DNA from: Haloarcula sp. H-GB4
GTDB lineage: Archaea > Halobacteriota > Halobacteria > Halobacteriales > Haloarculaceae
Length of the DNA stretch: 64,000 nt
Reading direction: 5' to 3'
NCBI RefSeq assembly: GCF_030848575.1
Contig: NZ_JAVDDX010000002.1
Span: 1,408,262 to 1,472,261, forward strand
This document shows positions 1-8,948 of this stretch, in pieces. The notes below the pieces were generated by a model. The model searched no databases, had not been told where the DNA came from, and saw nothing but the letters and a program-made list of their open reading frames with translations. Made by a program: the position numbers and the translations under genes. How positions within the stretch are numbered: the stretch's first letter is position 1; each line of letters begins with the position of its first letter.

Positions 1-1
1 A

Positions 2-1579
2 GAAACCGAACGCCTCCAGCACAAGTTCGACGGCGAGGGCTGGCTCGATACGGTGACGACCTACCTGTTCGTCGTCGATGTCGACACACGCCAAGAGCAC
101 CGTCTCGACGACGCCCACGGCGGCGGGATATTCGAATCGATGTTCGGTCTCCAGCCCGCCTGGCACCCGACGGACGACCGAGTCGCCTTCTGTGCGTACC
201 ACGGCGAGAACGGCGACGATACGAACGTCTATGATGTTCACATCGTCGACATCGAGAGTGATGAGGTCGAACAGGTGACTTCGGGGGAGTACTCGGCGGT
301 CGAACCGACCTGGAGCCCCGATGGCGAGCGCCTCGCGTTTGGTGCACAAAACCCCGAGAACCCGTACGTACCCGGTGACGTCTGCGTGGCCGAGGCCCCG
401 GACGACTACCGCGTCGTCACCGCGGGCCTTGACCGAACGATTAGCCGGCCTGGCGCACCGACGTGGGTAGACGATACGACACTGCTTGCGAGTATCGGTG
501 ACGAAGGGCGGACCAGATTCGTTCGCCTCGACGCGACGGGCGGCCACGAACGCGTCTTCGACCGACAGAGAAACGACGAAGCACACCGCCAGTTCGACGT
601 CGGTGGCGGAACGGTCGCGGCAGTTCGAAGTCATTCTTCGGAGGGGACGGATGTCTACGCGATGCCCGTCGACGGACTCGACGTCGATGATGACGGGCCA
701 GACCCGCGGCGGCAACTCACCGCACTCAACGATGGCGTCCTTGCGGAGTATGCGCACCCGGAGACGACCCGGCTCACCGTTGAAAGCGATGACGGGACCG
801 AGGTCGAATGTATCGCCCACTACCCCCCGGAGTTCGATCCGCTCGACCCGGATCCCCGGCCGACGCTGTTGTGGATCCACGGTGGCCCGATGGCCTACGA
901 CGAGCCGGGTTTCGATCTCCGTACGAGCTTCTGGACGACGCGCGGGTATCTCGTCTTGCACGTCAACTACCGGGGCTCGACCTCGTACGGGCGGTCGTTC
1001 TGTGAATCGTTACGGGGAGCTTGGAACGGCGTCGAGGTCGAGGACCTGCTCGCAGGCGTCGACGAAGTGGTTGAGCGCGGTTGGGCGGACCCCGACCGAC
1101 TCTTCGCTGGTGGGTTCTCCCAGGGCGCTGTCAACACTGCATATCTCGTTACCCGCACTGACCGATTCGCCGCAGGTCTCGCCGAACACGGCATCTACGA
1201 TATACGTTCGGCGTTCGGTACCGACGACACTCACAAGTGGTTCGAACACGATTACGGCCTCCCTTGGGAGAACCCGGATGCGTACGAGGCAGCTTCCTCG
1301 ATTACTGATGTCGGCGACATCGAGACCCCACTGCTCCTCACCGCCGGTGAGGAGGACTGGCGCTGTCCGCCAACCCAGTCCGAGCAACTGTACCGTTCGC
1401 TCAAGAAACGTGGCGTCGACTCGAAGCTCGTCGTCTACCCCGACGAACACCACAGCGTCAGTGACCCGGACCGGGCGATACACCGCCTCGAAACGCTTGA
1501 TGAATGGGTTGCCCGATTCGACCCCGGTCGGGAGGCAGGCGACGTTGCGACCGAAGATTCGGCTGGCGACGCTCGGTGA
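2..1579 (+). CDS. S9-family prolyl oligopeptidase / acylaminoacyl-peptidase, 5'-truncated by window edge
   Basis: Serine peptidase that cleaves short peptides. The visible 525 residues have an N-terminal WD40/TolB-like beta-propeller (repeats such as FEPTWSPDGERLAF-type blades) and a C-terminal alpha/beta-hydrolase domain. The nucleophile sits in GGFSQG (about visible residue 373); Asp in AGEEDW (about 452) and His in DEHHS (about 483) complete a plausible triad, and the oxyanion motif is HGGPM. The reading frame is open to base 2, upstream of the GTG at 53, so that GTG is not the real start and the 5' end lies outside the window. The gene converges on the minus-strand genes at 1637-2961. Family assignment is firm; the substrate is unknown. 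Confidence 0.9.
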   Translation, partial: ETERLQHKFDGEGWLDTVTTYLFVVDVDTRQEHRLDDAHGGGIFESMFGLQPAWHPTDDRVAFCAYHGENGDDTNVYDVHIVDIESDEVEQVTSGEYSAVEPTWSPDGERLAFGAQNPENPYVPGDVCVAEAPDDYRVVTAGLDRTISRPGAPTWVDDTTLLASIGDEGRTRFVRLDATGGHERVFDRQRNDEAHRQFDVGGGTVAAVRSHSSEGTDVYAMPVDGLDVDDDGPDPRRQLTALNDGVLAEYAHPETTRLTVESDDGTEVECIAHYPPEFDPLDPDPRPTLLWIHGGPMAYDEPGFDLRTSFWTTRGYLVLHVNYRGSTSYGRSFCESLRGAWNGVEVEDLLAGVDEVVERGWADPDRLFAGGFSQGAVNTAYLVTRTDRFAAGLAEHGIYDIRSAFGTDDTHKWFEHDYGLPWENPDAYEAASSITDVGDIETPLLLTAGEEDWRCPPTQSEQLYRSLKKRGVDSKLVVYPDEHHSVSDPDRAIHRLETLDEWVARFDPGREAGDVATEDSAGDAR

Positions 1580-1636
1580 CCACCGACCCGGGCTTTCGTC
1601 CCGTCCGTCGGACACAGCCGCTGTCAGACCCTTGGA

Positions 1637-1726
1637 TTAGAAGAAGGCGAAGGCTAACCCGTAAACCACCGACGACCCGACCATCAGGCCGACGAGAATG
1701 ATGCTAATAATCTGCTGTCTGTCCAT
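1637..1726 (-). CDS. 29-residue single-span membrane microprotein
   Basis: I do not recognise a named family. The frame reads MDRQQ followed by one continuous hydrophobic stretch rich in Ile, Val, Leu, Gly and Phe, and ends FAFF-stop, i.e. a single transmembrane helix with a short polar N-terminus. A good Shine-Dalgarno (GAGGAG) lies 6 bases before the ATG, which argues for translation, because most genes here lack one. It lies downstream of and on the same strand as the Taw2-like gene, after a 95-bp gap holding a 14-bp perfect palindrome (1745-1758). Function unknown. Confidence 0.6.
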   Translation of the reverse strand: MDRQQIISIILVGLMVGSSVVYGLAFAFF

Positions 1727-1744
1727 GCTCTCCTCTTGAGCACT

Positions 1745-1758
1745 CGCCTAATTAGGCG
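1745..1758. promoter_or_regulatory. 14-bp perfect palindrome upstream of the membrane microprotein
   Basis: CGCCTAATTAGGCG is a perfect dyad 19 bp before the microprotein ATG and about 64 bp beyond the end of the Taw2-like gene. It could be an operator overlapping a promoter (the AT core TAATTA) or a transcript hairpin. No T-run follows it on the minus strand, so a terminator is less likely. Confidence 0.4.
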
Positions 1759-1821
1759 TTACGACCATCTGTTCGGGGCTGTTACTCGTCCGCTGATCTG
1801 GATTGCTTGCGTAAAGACGCC

Positions 1822-2961
1822 CTACTGCACCCGAGCATCCACGACGACGTGGGCGACACCCTCGCTGTACTCCTTGACGCGCCGAGTGTCTAGCACTTCG
1901 ACATCCCGATCGGCTTCGGCGGCGGCTGCTTCCAGCCGTTCTATCGGTCGGTCGAACACGAGCGCGTCTGGTGTTGCTTCGTGCATGTGGAGGACGCCGC
2001 CGGGCGCGAGTGCGTCGAGCGCGCTGTCGAGGTACTCGTGTGAAGCGTCGGGCGGAGCCCGACTGTCCTCCGCGCGCGGCGCGGAGGCCTCGTAGTAGCC
2101 CATCACTACTCGGTCGGCGCGACCCTCGCTGGCAAAGCCCGGTACGACTTCTCGACAATCGGCCCGGTAGGGGTGTACGCGCTCGTCCACGTCGTTCAGC
2201 ATGACGTTCTCGACCAGGAAGCGAAACGCCGTGGGATTGCGCTCGACGGCGGTGACGTGTGCGCCGGCGCGGGCCATCGGGAGGGTGAAGTAACCGATGC
2301 CGGCGAACATGTCCAGTACGCGCTCGCCGCCCTCGCTCGCGGCTTCACCGCTCGCCCGTTCCGAGGGCCTGGTCCCCCGCTCCTCGCTGACGATTTCGCC
2401 CATCCGCGCCCGCTCGGCCTTGTTGCCGGGCGAGAACATCACCTCCGAGAGGTCCATCGCGTAGCGCGTGCCGTGTTCGGTGTGGACCGTCTCGGTGTCG
2501 CCGTCACCGGCGATGACCTCAACACTGGGTTCGCGGTGCTCGCCGGAGATGCCGTGGCGGGCCAGCACCGTCTCGGCCTCGCCGTGGAGCGCCAGCAGGG
2601 CATCGCCGACCTCCGCCGGTCGGGGGCTGTCGCCGATGTCGACCAGCACGACGGAGCCAAGGACGGCCCAGGAACTCGGGGCGGCATCGATTTCCGCGTC
2701 GGTCCAGCCGCGCTCCCGGAGGTGGTCATCGAGCGTTCGGAGACGGCGCTTGCCGACCTGCCGGACGACCTCCCGGAACTGCGTTTCCTGTGGCGGGGCA
2801 GTCACCGGGACGGCGACGCTGTCCGCGGTCCACTCGGTGATGCTTCTGGTGTCGTCGTAGAGGCCCTCGGCCTGCAGGGATTCGATAGCGACCTGCGAGC
2901 GGGGTTTGGCGACGACGACGGCTAGCTGCTGGTCGTCCGCTGTCTCCGTGTCCTCACTCAT
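1822..2961 (-). CDS. taw2: Class I SAM-dependent methyltransferase-fold tRNA wyosine enzyme, Taw2/Trm5 family
   Basis: 379 residues. The C-terminal half is a Rossmann methyltransferase fold: motif I reads VLDMFAGIGYFTLPMARAGA, followed by an ExNP motif (TAVERNPTAF). Where Trm5 methyltransferases carry NPPY/NLP, this protein has VVMGYY. A Gly-Tyr form at this site is characteristic of Taw2, which transfers the 3-amino-3-carboxypropyl group of SAM to the imidazo base at position 37 of tRNA-Phe. A Trm5-type m1G37 methyltransferase is the alternative. An internal acidic, Ser/Glu-rich insert near residues 195-215 looks like a halophilic loop. The start overlaps the end of the NMD3 gene by 8 bp, so the two are probably co-transcribed and translationally coupled. 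Confidence 0.7.
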   Translation of the reverse strand: MSEDTETADDQQLAVVVAKPRSQVAIESLQAEGLYDDTRSITEWTADSVAVPVTAPPQETQFREVVRQVGKRRLRTLDDHLRERGWTDAEIDAAPSSWAVLGSVVLVDIGDSPRPAEVGDALLALHGEAETVLARHGISGEHREPSVEVIAGDGDTETVHTEHGTRYAMDLSEVMFSPGNKAERARMGEIVSEERGTRPSERASGEAASEGGERVLDMFAGIGYFTLPMARAGAHVTAVERNPTAFRFLVENVMLNDVDERVHPYRADCREVVPGFASEGRADRVVMGYYEASAPRAEDSRAPPDASHEYLDSALDALAPGGVLHMHEATPDALVFDRPIERLEAAAAEADRDVEVLDTRRVKEYSEGVAHVVVDARVQ

Positions 2962-4093
2962 CGGTATCCGCGTCGGTATCGGGAAGAACGTGCAACCCCG
3001 CGTGACTCTTCAGTACCGGCACCTCGTCGGCGTCGGTGTCGAGGTAGTCCGGGCGCGGGACGGTCTTGCTCTCGAAGGTTTCTGGGTCGAGCACCTGGAC
3101 GGCATTGGCGTCCTCGACGGCGACGAGAGTCGTCGTCTGGGCGTCCTCGCGGAACCCCAGCCGCCGGGCGTCGGGGGTCTCGCCGTCCTCGAAACTGGCT
3201 TCGTAGTCCTCGCCGGTCGCCAGACGGACACCCTTGAGGTTCCCCTGGACCGAGCGGACCAGCACTGGCCCGTCGCCGTCCTCCGGGTCGATTACCTCGC
3301 CCTGTCGATAGCGGGGCAGGCGGACGGCGTAGGTCATCCGGTACAGCTCCTGACCGTCCTCGTCCTCGGAGATGAGACGCCGCGAATCGGAGTACGAGCC
3401 GCCGAGCTGGGCGGTGATGCGCTTGGCGATGCCCAGCCCCATCTGGTTCGTCGAGATTTTCATGTCCAGCCCGTCGTCGACGGACTTGGTCTCGGTAATG
3501 AATGCGTTGCGGTCGCCCGTTTCCTCACGGGCGGCGATGTACTCCTCTGCGATCTCCTCGGCGCGCTCTCGCTCGTCGTCGGTCGGATCGCGGCTGTCGG
3601 CCCGCACCTGCACGATACTGGCGAAGGAACCGCCGGCGATTTTCCCACAGCGCTTGCACGTCTGCCGGGAGATACGAACAGGGACGGTGACCTCCTCAGT
3701 GACCGGTGTCCCGCGGATGACACCGGAGAACTCCGCGTGCATCCGGATGTTGTTCTTGTCGAGTTGCTCGGGAGCGACCTGCCAGGCAACCGACTGGGCG
3801 TCGACGTGGATCCCGAGCGCCTCGCTGACCTGTTCGACGGCGATATCGGTGTAGTCCTCGGCGCCGATGTCGACCCAGCGGTTCCCCTTGTGGACCGCGC
3901 CACACCGCGAACAGACTCGCACCTGGATGGTGTCGGGGGCGTCCACCAGGTCGAACTCCTCGAAGTAGCAGGCGTCACAGAGGACGTGCTCGGAGTTGCG
4001 CTGACCGCCGGCACCCGCAAGCTCCGGGCGCTCGTCAGTGCCCTCCGGTATCTCGTCACCGCAGCGTGGACAGAACTCTCCCGACCGGCTCAT
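2954..4093 (-). CDS. nmd3: NMD3-family 60S/50S ribosome export and maturation factor homolog
   Basis: Archaeal homolog of eukaryotic NMD3, a protein of large-subunit ribosome biogenesis. The 379-residue protein has the family's N-terminal zinc-binding pairs: CPRC near residues 8-11, CDAC, CSRC, and a later CKRC around residue 150. OB/SH3-like beta domains follow toward the C-terminus. A CTTAAAC box (minus strand, 4117-4123) is centred 27 bp before the ATG, consistent with a leaderless transcript. Pairing with the tRNA-modifying gene downstream gives a translation-related operon. Confidence 0.88.
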   Translation of the reverse strand: MSRSGEFCPRCGDEIPEGTDERPELAGAGGQRNSEHVLCDACYFEEFDLVDAPDTIQVRVCSRCGAVHKGNRWVDIGAEDYTDIAVEQVSEALGIHVDAQSVAWQVAPEQLDKNNIRMHAEFSGVIRGTPVTEEVTVPVRISRQTCKRCGKIAGGSFASIVQVRADSRDPTDDERERAEEIAEEYIAAREETGDRNAFITETKSVDDGLDMKISTNQMGLGIAKRITAQLGGSYSDSRRLISEDEDGQELYRMTYAVRLPRYRQGEVIDPEDGDGPVLVRSVQGNLKGVRLATGEDYEASFEDGETPDARRLGFREDAQTTTLVAVEDANAVQVLDPETFESKTVPRPDYLDTDADEVPVLKSHAGLHVLPDTDADTDE

Positions 4094-4116
4094 TACCGGT
4101 CCTACTGTACTGAACC

Positions 4117-4123
4117 GTTTAAG
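4117..4123 (-). promoter_or_regulatory. TATA box of the nmd3 operon
   Basis: On the minus strand CTTAAAC sits about 27 bp before the ATG at 4093, the distance expected when transcription starts at the start codon. Confidence 0.5.
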
Positions 4124-4176
4124 CCGTGTGTTCCGCCACCGCGACTACTCTGCCGACGGGCCAGTACGACCTCCGA

Positions 4177-5070
4177 TTACTCACCTGTGAGTGTCGGTGC
4201 TGCAATGTCGGCGTCGGCGGCCTCGCGCCAACTGTGTTCGGGCTCCCAGTCCAACAGCCCCTGTGCTTTCGCCGTCGAGAGCGCTGACTGGTCGCCGTCC
4301 AGCTTACACTCCGCGGGAAGGTCACCCCACTGCTCTTCCACGAGGTCAGCCGTCGGCCGGCCGACGTAGTTCTCGGCGGCGGCGACATTGAACGCTTCGT
4401 GCCCACCGATGTCGGTATCGAGCGCTGCCGCGACGGCTGTCGCCACGTCGCGCACGTCGACATACGACCAGCAGTTACCCGCGCCGTCGGCGAGGTCGCC
4501 CGTGGCCACGTCCCGACAGTTGTACTCACCGGGGTACTGAATCCACGACGGTCGTATCGAGGCTACATCGACGCCGTCACGCCGGACGACCATCTTCGCC
4601 ACCTCTTCGCCGGCGACCTTCGACGTGCCGTACGGGTCCTCCGGCGCAGTCGGATGGGATTCGTCCATCGGGAGATACGCCGGCAGCGGCGTCTCCTCGG
4701 CGAAGGATAGTCCGTAGGCGCTCTCGGAGGACGCCCAGACGACGTCTGCGCCGGCACGACCTGCGGCGTCGATGACGTTGTACGTCGCCGAAATGTTGGT
4801 GTCGAACACTCGCGTGCCCGCGTGGCGCTCCGGTGCTGGCAACGCAGCCCAGTGGACGACGGCGTCCGGGTCAATCTCGCTGAAGAGGTCCCGGACCTCC
4901 ACTCCTTCAGTCACGTCGACGGCTTTGAAGTCCATGTGTTCCCGGGTGGGTACCTCCCAGCCGGGATGGTCCAGATCCACGCAGACGACGTTGTACTCGC
5001 CGGCGAGGTGGTCACAGATCCAGCGCCCGGACCGCCCGCGCCCGCCAGTGACGACAACTGTGTCGGTCAT
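4177..5070 (-). CDS. NAD(P)-dependent epimerase/dehydratase (extended SDR)
   Basis: 297 residues, an extended short-chain dehydrogenase. The N-terminal nucleotide-binding motif is VTGGRGRSGRW (GxxGxxG), VHWAALP follows beta-4, Ser-Ser in the WASSES segment precedes the active-site YxxxK in DPYGTSK, and an RPSW motif follows. These support sugar-nucleotide epimerase or dehydratase-type chemistry, but the substrate cannot be read from sequence; haloarchaeal glucose-6-phosphate dehydrogenase Azf belongs to the same superfamily. The ATG at 5070 is chosen because the open frame beyond it is antisense to htpX and lacks coding character. Divergent from htpX. Confidence 0.85.
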   Translation of the reverse strand: MTDTVVVTGGRGRSGRWICDHLAGEYNVVCVDLDHPGWEVPTREHMDFKAVDVTEGVEVRDLFSEIDPDAVVHWAALPAPERHAGTRVFDTNISATYNVIDAAGRAGADVVWASSESAYGLSFAEETPLPAYLPMDESHPTAPEDPYGTSKVAGEEVAKMVVRRDGVDVASIRPSWIQYPGEYNCRDVATGDLADGAGNCWSYVDVRDVATAVAAALDTDIGGHEAFNVAAAENYVGRPTADLVEEQWGDLPAECKLDGDQSALSTAKAQGLLDWEPEHSWREAADADIAAPTLTGE

Positions 5071-5197
5071 GCATCCGATTGTTGCCCGGAGAGTAAATGC
5101 GTGTGGACCGTTGGCCCGCTGACGGTCCACTGGCCCCTGCCGTGTGGCACTTTCCCACGATAGCGAGGTTTTAGAGTGTCGACCGTCTATCAAGGGT

Positions 5198-6076
5198 ATG
5201 GAGTGGCAAACAGACTGGGGGCTCCGTGGCCGGATGGCCCTGACGATGTTCCTGCTGTTCGCGCTGTACATCGTCTTCCTTGGAGCGCTCACGCTGTATT
5301 TCAGCAATCTCGCACTCATCGTGGTCGTCATGGGACTGTTCCTCGGTGCGCAGTTCTTCTTCAGCGACAAACTCGCCCTGTATTCGATGGGAGCCCGGAC
5401 GGTCGAACCGGAGGAGTACCCGGAACTCCACCGGACCGTCGACCGCCTCGCCCAGCAGGCCGACCTCCCGAAGCCGAAGGTCGCTGTCGCCGACTCGCGG
5501 GTGCCCAACGCCTTCGCCACTGGCCGGTCGAAAGACAGTTCGGCCGTCTGTGTGACGACGGGCATCATGAACACGCTAGACCAAGACGAACTAGAGGGCG
5601 TCATTGCGCACGAACTGGCCCACATCAAGAACCGCGACGTGATGGTGATGACTATCGCGTCGTTCCTCTCGACGATCGCCTTCCTCATCGTCCGGTGGGG
5701 CTGGCTGTTCAGCGGCGGCCGCGAACGCGGCGGCCAGCAGGTGCCTGTCATCGTCGCCATCCTCATCTCGCTGGTCGTCTGGGTCGTCTCCTTCCTCCTG
5801 ATCCGGACGCTCAGCCGCTATCGCGAGTACGCCGCCGACCGCGGCGGCGCAATGATTACCGGCAAGCCCGCCGCCCTCGCGAACGCGCTGATGAAAATCG
5901 ACGGCCGGATGGACAAGGTACCCAAGGATGACATGCGCGACCAGGCGGAGATGAACGCCTTCTTCATCATCCCGATCAACGTCGGGTGGATCGGCCGACT
6001 GTTCAGCACTCACCCCACGACGGAGAAGCGCATCGACCGCCTGCAGGACCTCGAACGCGAACTCGAAAGCCGATAG
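5198..6076 (+). CDS. htpX: Protease HtpX, M48 zinc metalloprotease
   Basis: Membrane-embedded zinc protease for quality control of membrane proteins. 292 residues with two N-terminal transmembrane helices (about 13-35 and 38-55), the zinc/catalytic motif HELAH at residues 138-142 followed by an NRD motif, two more helices (about 150-170 and 183-205), and the downstream EYAADR motif that supplies the third zinc ligand. A GTTTTAG box is centred about 27 bp before the ATG, favouring a leaderless start here over an upstream GTG. It heads a run with pspAB and a small membrane protein. Confidence 0.95.
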   Translation: MEWQTDWGLRGRMALTMFLLFALYIVFLGALTLYFSNLALIVVVMGLFLGAQFFFSDKLALYSMGARTVEPEEYPELHRTVDRLAQQADLPKPKVAVADSRVPNAFATGRSKDSSAVCVTTGIMNTLDQDELEGVIAHELAHIKNRDVMVMTIASFLSTIAFLIVRWGWLFSGGRERGGQQVPVIVAILISLVVWVVSFLLIRTLSRYREYAADRGGAMITGKPAALANALMKIDGRMDKVPKDDMRDQAEMNAFFIIPINVGWIGRLFSTHPTTEKRIDRLQDLERELESR

Positions 6077-6248
6077 TCTCGGCTGATTTTCTGGCTGTCG
6101 TCTACGAAGTCGTGTACCGTCTCGTGGTAGCTACTGTACAGAGCCAGACAGCCGGGGCTTTCTGGCTGCTCGAATACGCGTCACCGAACACAAACACCCA
6201 CAGTCGAGACGCAAACCACCTTGGTCCCTGGCCCATAGAGACTGTTAT

Positions 6249-6866
6249 ATGGGACTGCTCGACGGACTCAAAAGCGTTCTTGGGGTGAAAGCCGAGGCCG
6301 ACGCGACGCGGGACGCCGACCCGGACGACCTGTTCGGGATGAGTACCGCCTACATCACGATGGAGGCCGATCTGGGGTACGAACCGACTGGCGAGGCGGC
6401 GCTGTGTTTCGCCGATGTCGACAGTACGGACTTTCAGGATGCCATCGACGAGGTCGAATCCATTCTCGACGCCGGAATGGTCGAGACGGGCACACGGGCG
6501 ACCTTCGAGACTGACGACCATGGCTACCAGTGGGTCGTACTCCACGACAACGACTTCGAGGACCTGCTCACGTCGATCCACTTCGCGGCGGACACGCTCG
6601 TCGAGCGCCGCTATGGCTCGCGCCTGCTCGCGGCGCTGTTCGCGTTCGAGCACACGCGCGACGATCAGACCGTCTACTGGGTGTATTCCTTCCGACGGGG
6701 CGCGTTCTACCCGTTCGCACCGGACCCCCACGACAGCCACGAGCGCAACACGTCCGCGGAGTTCAAACTGGACAGTAACCTCACCGACGAGATCACCATT
6801 GAGGACGACAAGGAATACTGGTATCCGCTGTGGCCGGACCGCCCCGGCTACCACCCCTGGGAGTGA
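6249..6866 (+). CDS. pspAB: PspA-associated protein PspAB
   Basis: 205-residue soluble acidic protein starting MGLLDGLKSVLG. I recognise it as the PspAB family, commonly encoded next to htpX in haloarchaea and actinobacteria and linked to the PspA membrane-stress response. No catalytic motif is visible. The 172-bp gap after htpX contains a 6-bp AGCCAG/CTGGCT inverted repeat, so pspAB may have its own promoter. Its stop lies 1 base before the ATG of the next gene, so those two are surely co-transcribed. Confidence 0.8.
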   Translation: MGLLDGLKSVLGVKAEADATRDADPDDLFGMSTAYITMEADLGYEPTGEAALCFADVDSTDFQDAIDEVESILDAGMVETGTRATFETDDHGYQWVVLHDNDFEDLLTSIHFAADTLVERRYGSRLLAALFAFEHTRDDQTVYWVYSFRRGAFYPFAPDPHDSHERNTSAEFKLDSNLTDEITIEDDKEYWYPLWPDRPGYHPWE

Positions 6867-6867
6867 C

Positions 6868-7326
6868 ATGACAGACGGCGGCGTCGCTATCGGTGACCAC
6901 GTCCGGCCGACCGAGGCCGGCCGCGACAGCCACGTTCCCGCCGGTGTCTACCGCGTCGTTGGTACGGACGGTGACGCTGTGACGCTGCTGCTGGTCGGCG
7001 ACGCGGCCGGCCGTCGGGTCCACACTGGTGAGGTGGTGACTGTCGCTCTCGAATCCCTCGCCGCGTTCGAGCCCGCTGAGAACCCGGACGCAAGTCGCTC
7101 ATTTGCCACACGCATTCTCTCACAGCTTGCCGGCCTCCGGTGGTCGCTGCGGCTGCTTTGGCGCTCAATCCGCTCCAGGCCGATTCCTGGTACGACTGCG
7201 ATTACGCTCCTCCTTGTCGGCGCGTTCGGCGAAGGGATAGTACCGGTGTCCGAGACGGTGCTGACTGGGCTCTTTCTGCTGGGGACGCTGTTGCTCGCCT
7301 ATCTTGGTCGAGTGGGTCCGGCCTGA
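6868..7326 (+). CDS. Small membrane protein with N-terminal beta domain, downstream of pspAB
   Basis: 152 residues, family not recognised. The first ~70 residues look like a compact beta domain: short Val/Thr/Gly-rich strands, with HTGEVVTVALESL near residue 55. A basic amphipathic stretch around residues 90-108 follows, then two hydrophobic helices at about 108-125 and 130-148. The gap to pspAB is a single base, so it is the third member of an htpX-pspAB membrane-stress run. A membrane-anchored accessory role is inferred from context only. Confidence 0.75.
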   Translation: MTDGGVAIGDHVRPTEAGRDSHVPAGVYRVVGTDGDAVTLLLVGDAAGRRVHTGEVVTVALESLAAFEPAENPDASRSFATRILSQLAGLRWSLRLLWRSIRSRPIPGTTAITLLLVGAFGEGIVPVSETVLTGLFLLGTLLLAYLGRVGPA

Positions 7327-7437
7327 GTCCGTTTCCACTGCACTCCGACTCTCTTTCCCATCTAAAACTCCCGATTCTGTCCTGAACTGTACCGCTGCCG
7401 TCCCTCACTTTCACTTTCACTCTGGTGTTAACGAGGC

Positions 7438-7443
7438 TTTATA
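7438..7443 (+). promoter_or_regulatory. TATA box of radA
   Basis: TTTATA within CTTTATAC. Its centre is about 27 bp from the ATG at 7468 and only 21 bp from the ATG at 7462. This spacing supports a leaderless transcript starting at the second ATG. A tandem CTTTCA repeat lies just upstream (about 7407-7420). Confidence 0.6.
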
Positions 7444-7467
7444 CCCCCGGACGCACAAGGCATGTCC

Positions 7468-8517
7468 ATGTCCGCAAGTGAGGACCTCGAAGAGCTGCCG
7501 GGTGTCGGTCCGGCGACAGCAGAGAAACTCGAAGACAACGGCTACGACTCCTACCAGGGGATTGCGGTCGCCTCCCCCGGCGAACTGTCAAATACGGCCG
7601 ACATCGGCGAGTCGTCGGCGGCAGACATCATTCAGGCTGCCCGCGAAGCGGCTGACATCGGCGGTTTCGAAACCGGGTCGACGGTGCTCGAACGCCGTGA
7701 ACAGATCGGGAAGCTCTCTTGGGGCGTCGACGAGGTCGACGAGCTGCTCGGCGGCGGCGTCGAAACCCAGTCCATCACCGAAGTGTACGGTGAGTTCGGA
7801 GCCGGGAAGTCCCAGGTAACGCACCAGCTCGCGGTCAACGTCCAGCTCCCGGCCGAACACGGCGGGCTGGAGGGCAGCGCTATCTTCGTCGACTCCGAGG
7901 ACACGTTCCGACCTGAGCGTATCGAACAGATGGTCAAGGGCCTTACTGACGAGGTACTGTCGGATACGATGGTCCTCCACGGCATCGTCGAAGAGGAGGC
8001 CGACGCAGACCCCACTGACGAGGACCTGCTCGATGACCTCGTCGCCTCTGTGTTGGAGAAGATCCACGTCGCGAAGGCGTTCAACTCCAACCACCAGATC
8101 CTTCTGGCCGAGAAAGCACAGGAAATCGCCAGCGAGAGCCAGGAAGAGGAGTTCCCCGTTCGCCTACTCGCCGTCGACTCGCTGACCGCTCACTTCCGCG
8201 CTGAGTACGTCGGCCGTGGTGAACTCGCCGACCGTCAGCAGAAGCTCAACAAGCACCTCCATGACCTGATGCGCGTCGGCGACCTCAACAACACCGCCGT
8301 CGTCGTCACGAACCAGGTCGCCTCTAACCCCGACTCCTTCTTCGGTGACCCGACTCAGCCCATCGGTGGCAACATCCTCGGCCACACCTCCACGTTCCGG
8401 ATGTACCTCCGGAAGTCCAAGGGGAACAAGCGTATCGTCAAGCTCGTCGACGCGCCGAACCTCCCGGACGGCGAGGGTGTCATGCGTGTCGAAGAAGACG
8501 GCCTGCTGAACGAGTAA
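7468..8517 (+). CDS. radA: DNA repair and recombination protein RadA
   Basis: Archaeal RecA/Rad51 strand-exchange recombinase, 349 residues. N-terminal helix-hairpin-helix domain ([13 protein letters not shown], residues 9-21), Walker A GEFGAGKS at 108-115, Walker B LLAVDS, and the L2 DNA-binding loop around NQVASNP. No intein interrupts it. An in-frame ATG two codons earlier (7462) is possible, but the TATA spacing favours 7468. About 430 bp without a convincing gene follow. Confidence 0.96.
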   Translation: MSASEDLEELPGVGPATAEKLEDNGYDSYQGIAVASPGELSNTADIGESSAADIIQAAREAADIGGFETGSTVLERREQIGKLSWGVDEVDELLGGGVETQSITEVYGEFGAGKSQVTHQLAVNVQLPAEHGGLEGSAIFVDSEDTFRPERIEQMVKGLTDEVLSDTMVLHGIVEEEADADPTDEDLLDDLVASVLEKIHVAKAFNSNHQILLAEKAQEIASESQEEEFPVRLLAVDSLTAHFRAEYVGRGELADRQQKLNKHLHDLMRVGDLNNTAVVVTNQVASNPDSFFGDPTQPIGGNILGHTSTFRMYLRKSKGNKRIVKLVDAPNLPDGEGVMRVEEDGLLNE

Positions 8518-8948
8518 CCGGACCTAGCAGTAGCGGCCATCGTTGACCCACGATTGCAGACCATTTTTGCGGCAGTCTCTGACACCTGCTACAGCCGTCA
8601 CCCGGACTGGTATGTGGACTGCTCCCGCGCCTCGAACCCCTTTGTTTCATCTCGAACCGACTCCCGTCTGGCGTCTTGCGGCCGTCAGACGCACCGTGGT
8701 GAATGTGAAGCTCCAACACCCAAACCGCAAGACTGCGGTACATCTCCTGTTGAAACAGAGGGGTGCCATCTGAGAAACGACAGACGGCTGTCTGGTTGCC
8801 GGTGTTCTTTGGGGGTAAACTGTCGACTGGAGATTTCAGTGGCCAACCGTCGTTGTTTGGACGGTGCGAAAATCAAGTGAGCGGCGGTAGAATTAGTCGC
8901 TCGCCTGGTCTGTCGTGGCCTGTGCGTCAGCGCTCCAACGCCTCGCTG
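8518..8948. other. Gene-free interval between radA and the aldo/keto reductase
   Basis: No frame here has the acidic, GC3-rich character of the neighbouring genes. I see several short inverted repeats: ACCGCA/TGCGGT around 8723-8738, a GCGTC/GACGC pair around 8671-8692, and ACCGTC/GACGGT at 8846-8851 and 8860-8865. The two flanking genes converge, so these may be 3'-end hairpins. No tRNA or C/D-box pattern is evident. Confidence 0.5.

Noticed and set aside
486..1640. Plus-strand 384-codon open frame
   Set aside because: Out-of-frame shadow of the S9 peptidase; Ser/Arg/Thr-rich composition unlike haloarchaeal proteins.
2906..4369. Long plus-strand open frame (487 codons)
   Set aside because: Antisense to nmd3, whose zinc motifs are unmistakable. 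The frame arises from high GC in the third codon position.
5071..5766. N-terminal extension of the epimerase by 232 codons
   Set aside because: Antisense to htpX and low-complexity Ser/Thr/Arg; the Rossmann fold starts properly at the ATG at 5070.
8480..8743. Minus-strand 87-codon frame between radA and the aldo/keto reductase
   Set aside because: Basic and Cys/Trp-rich, overlaps radA's end, no start context; not like local genes.
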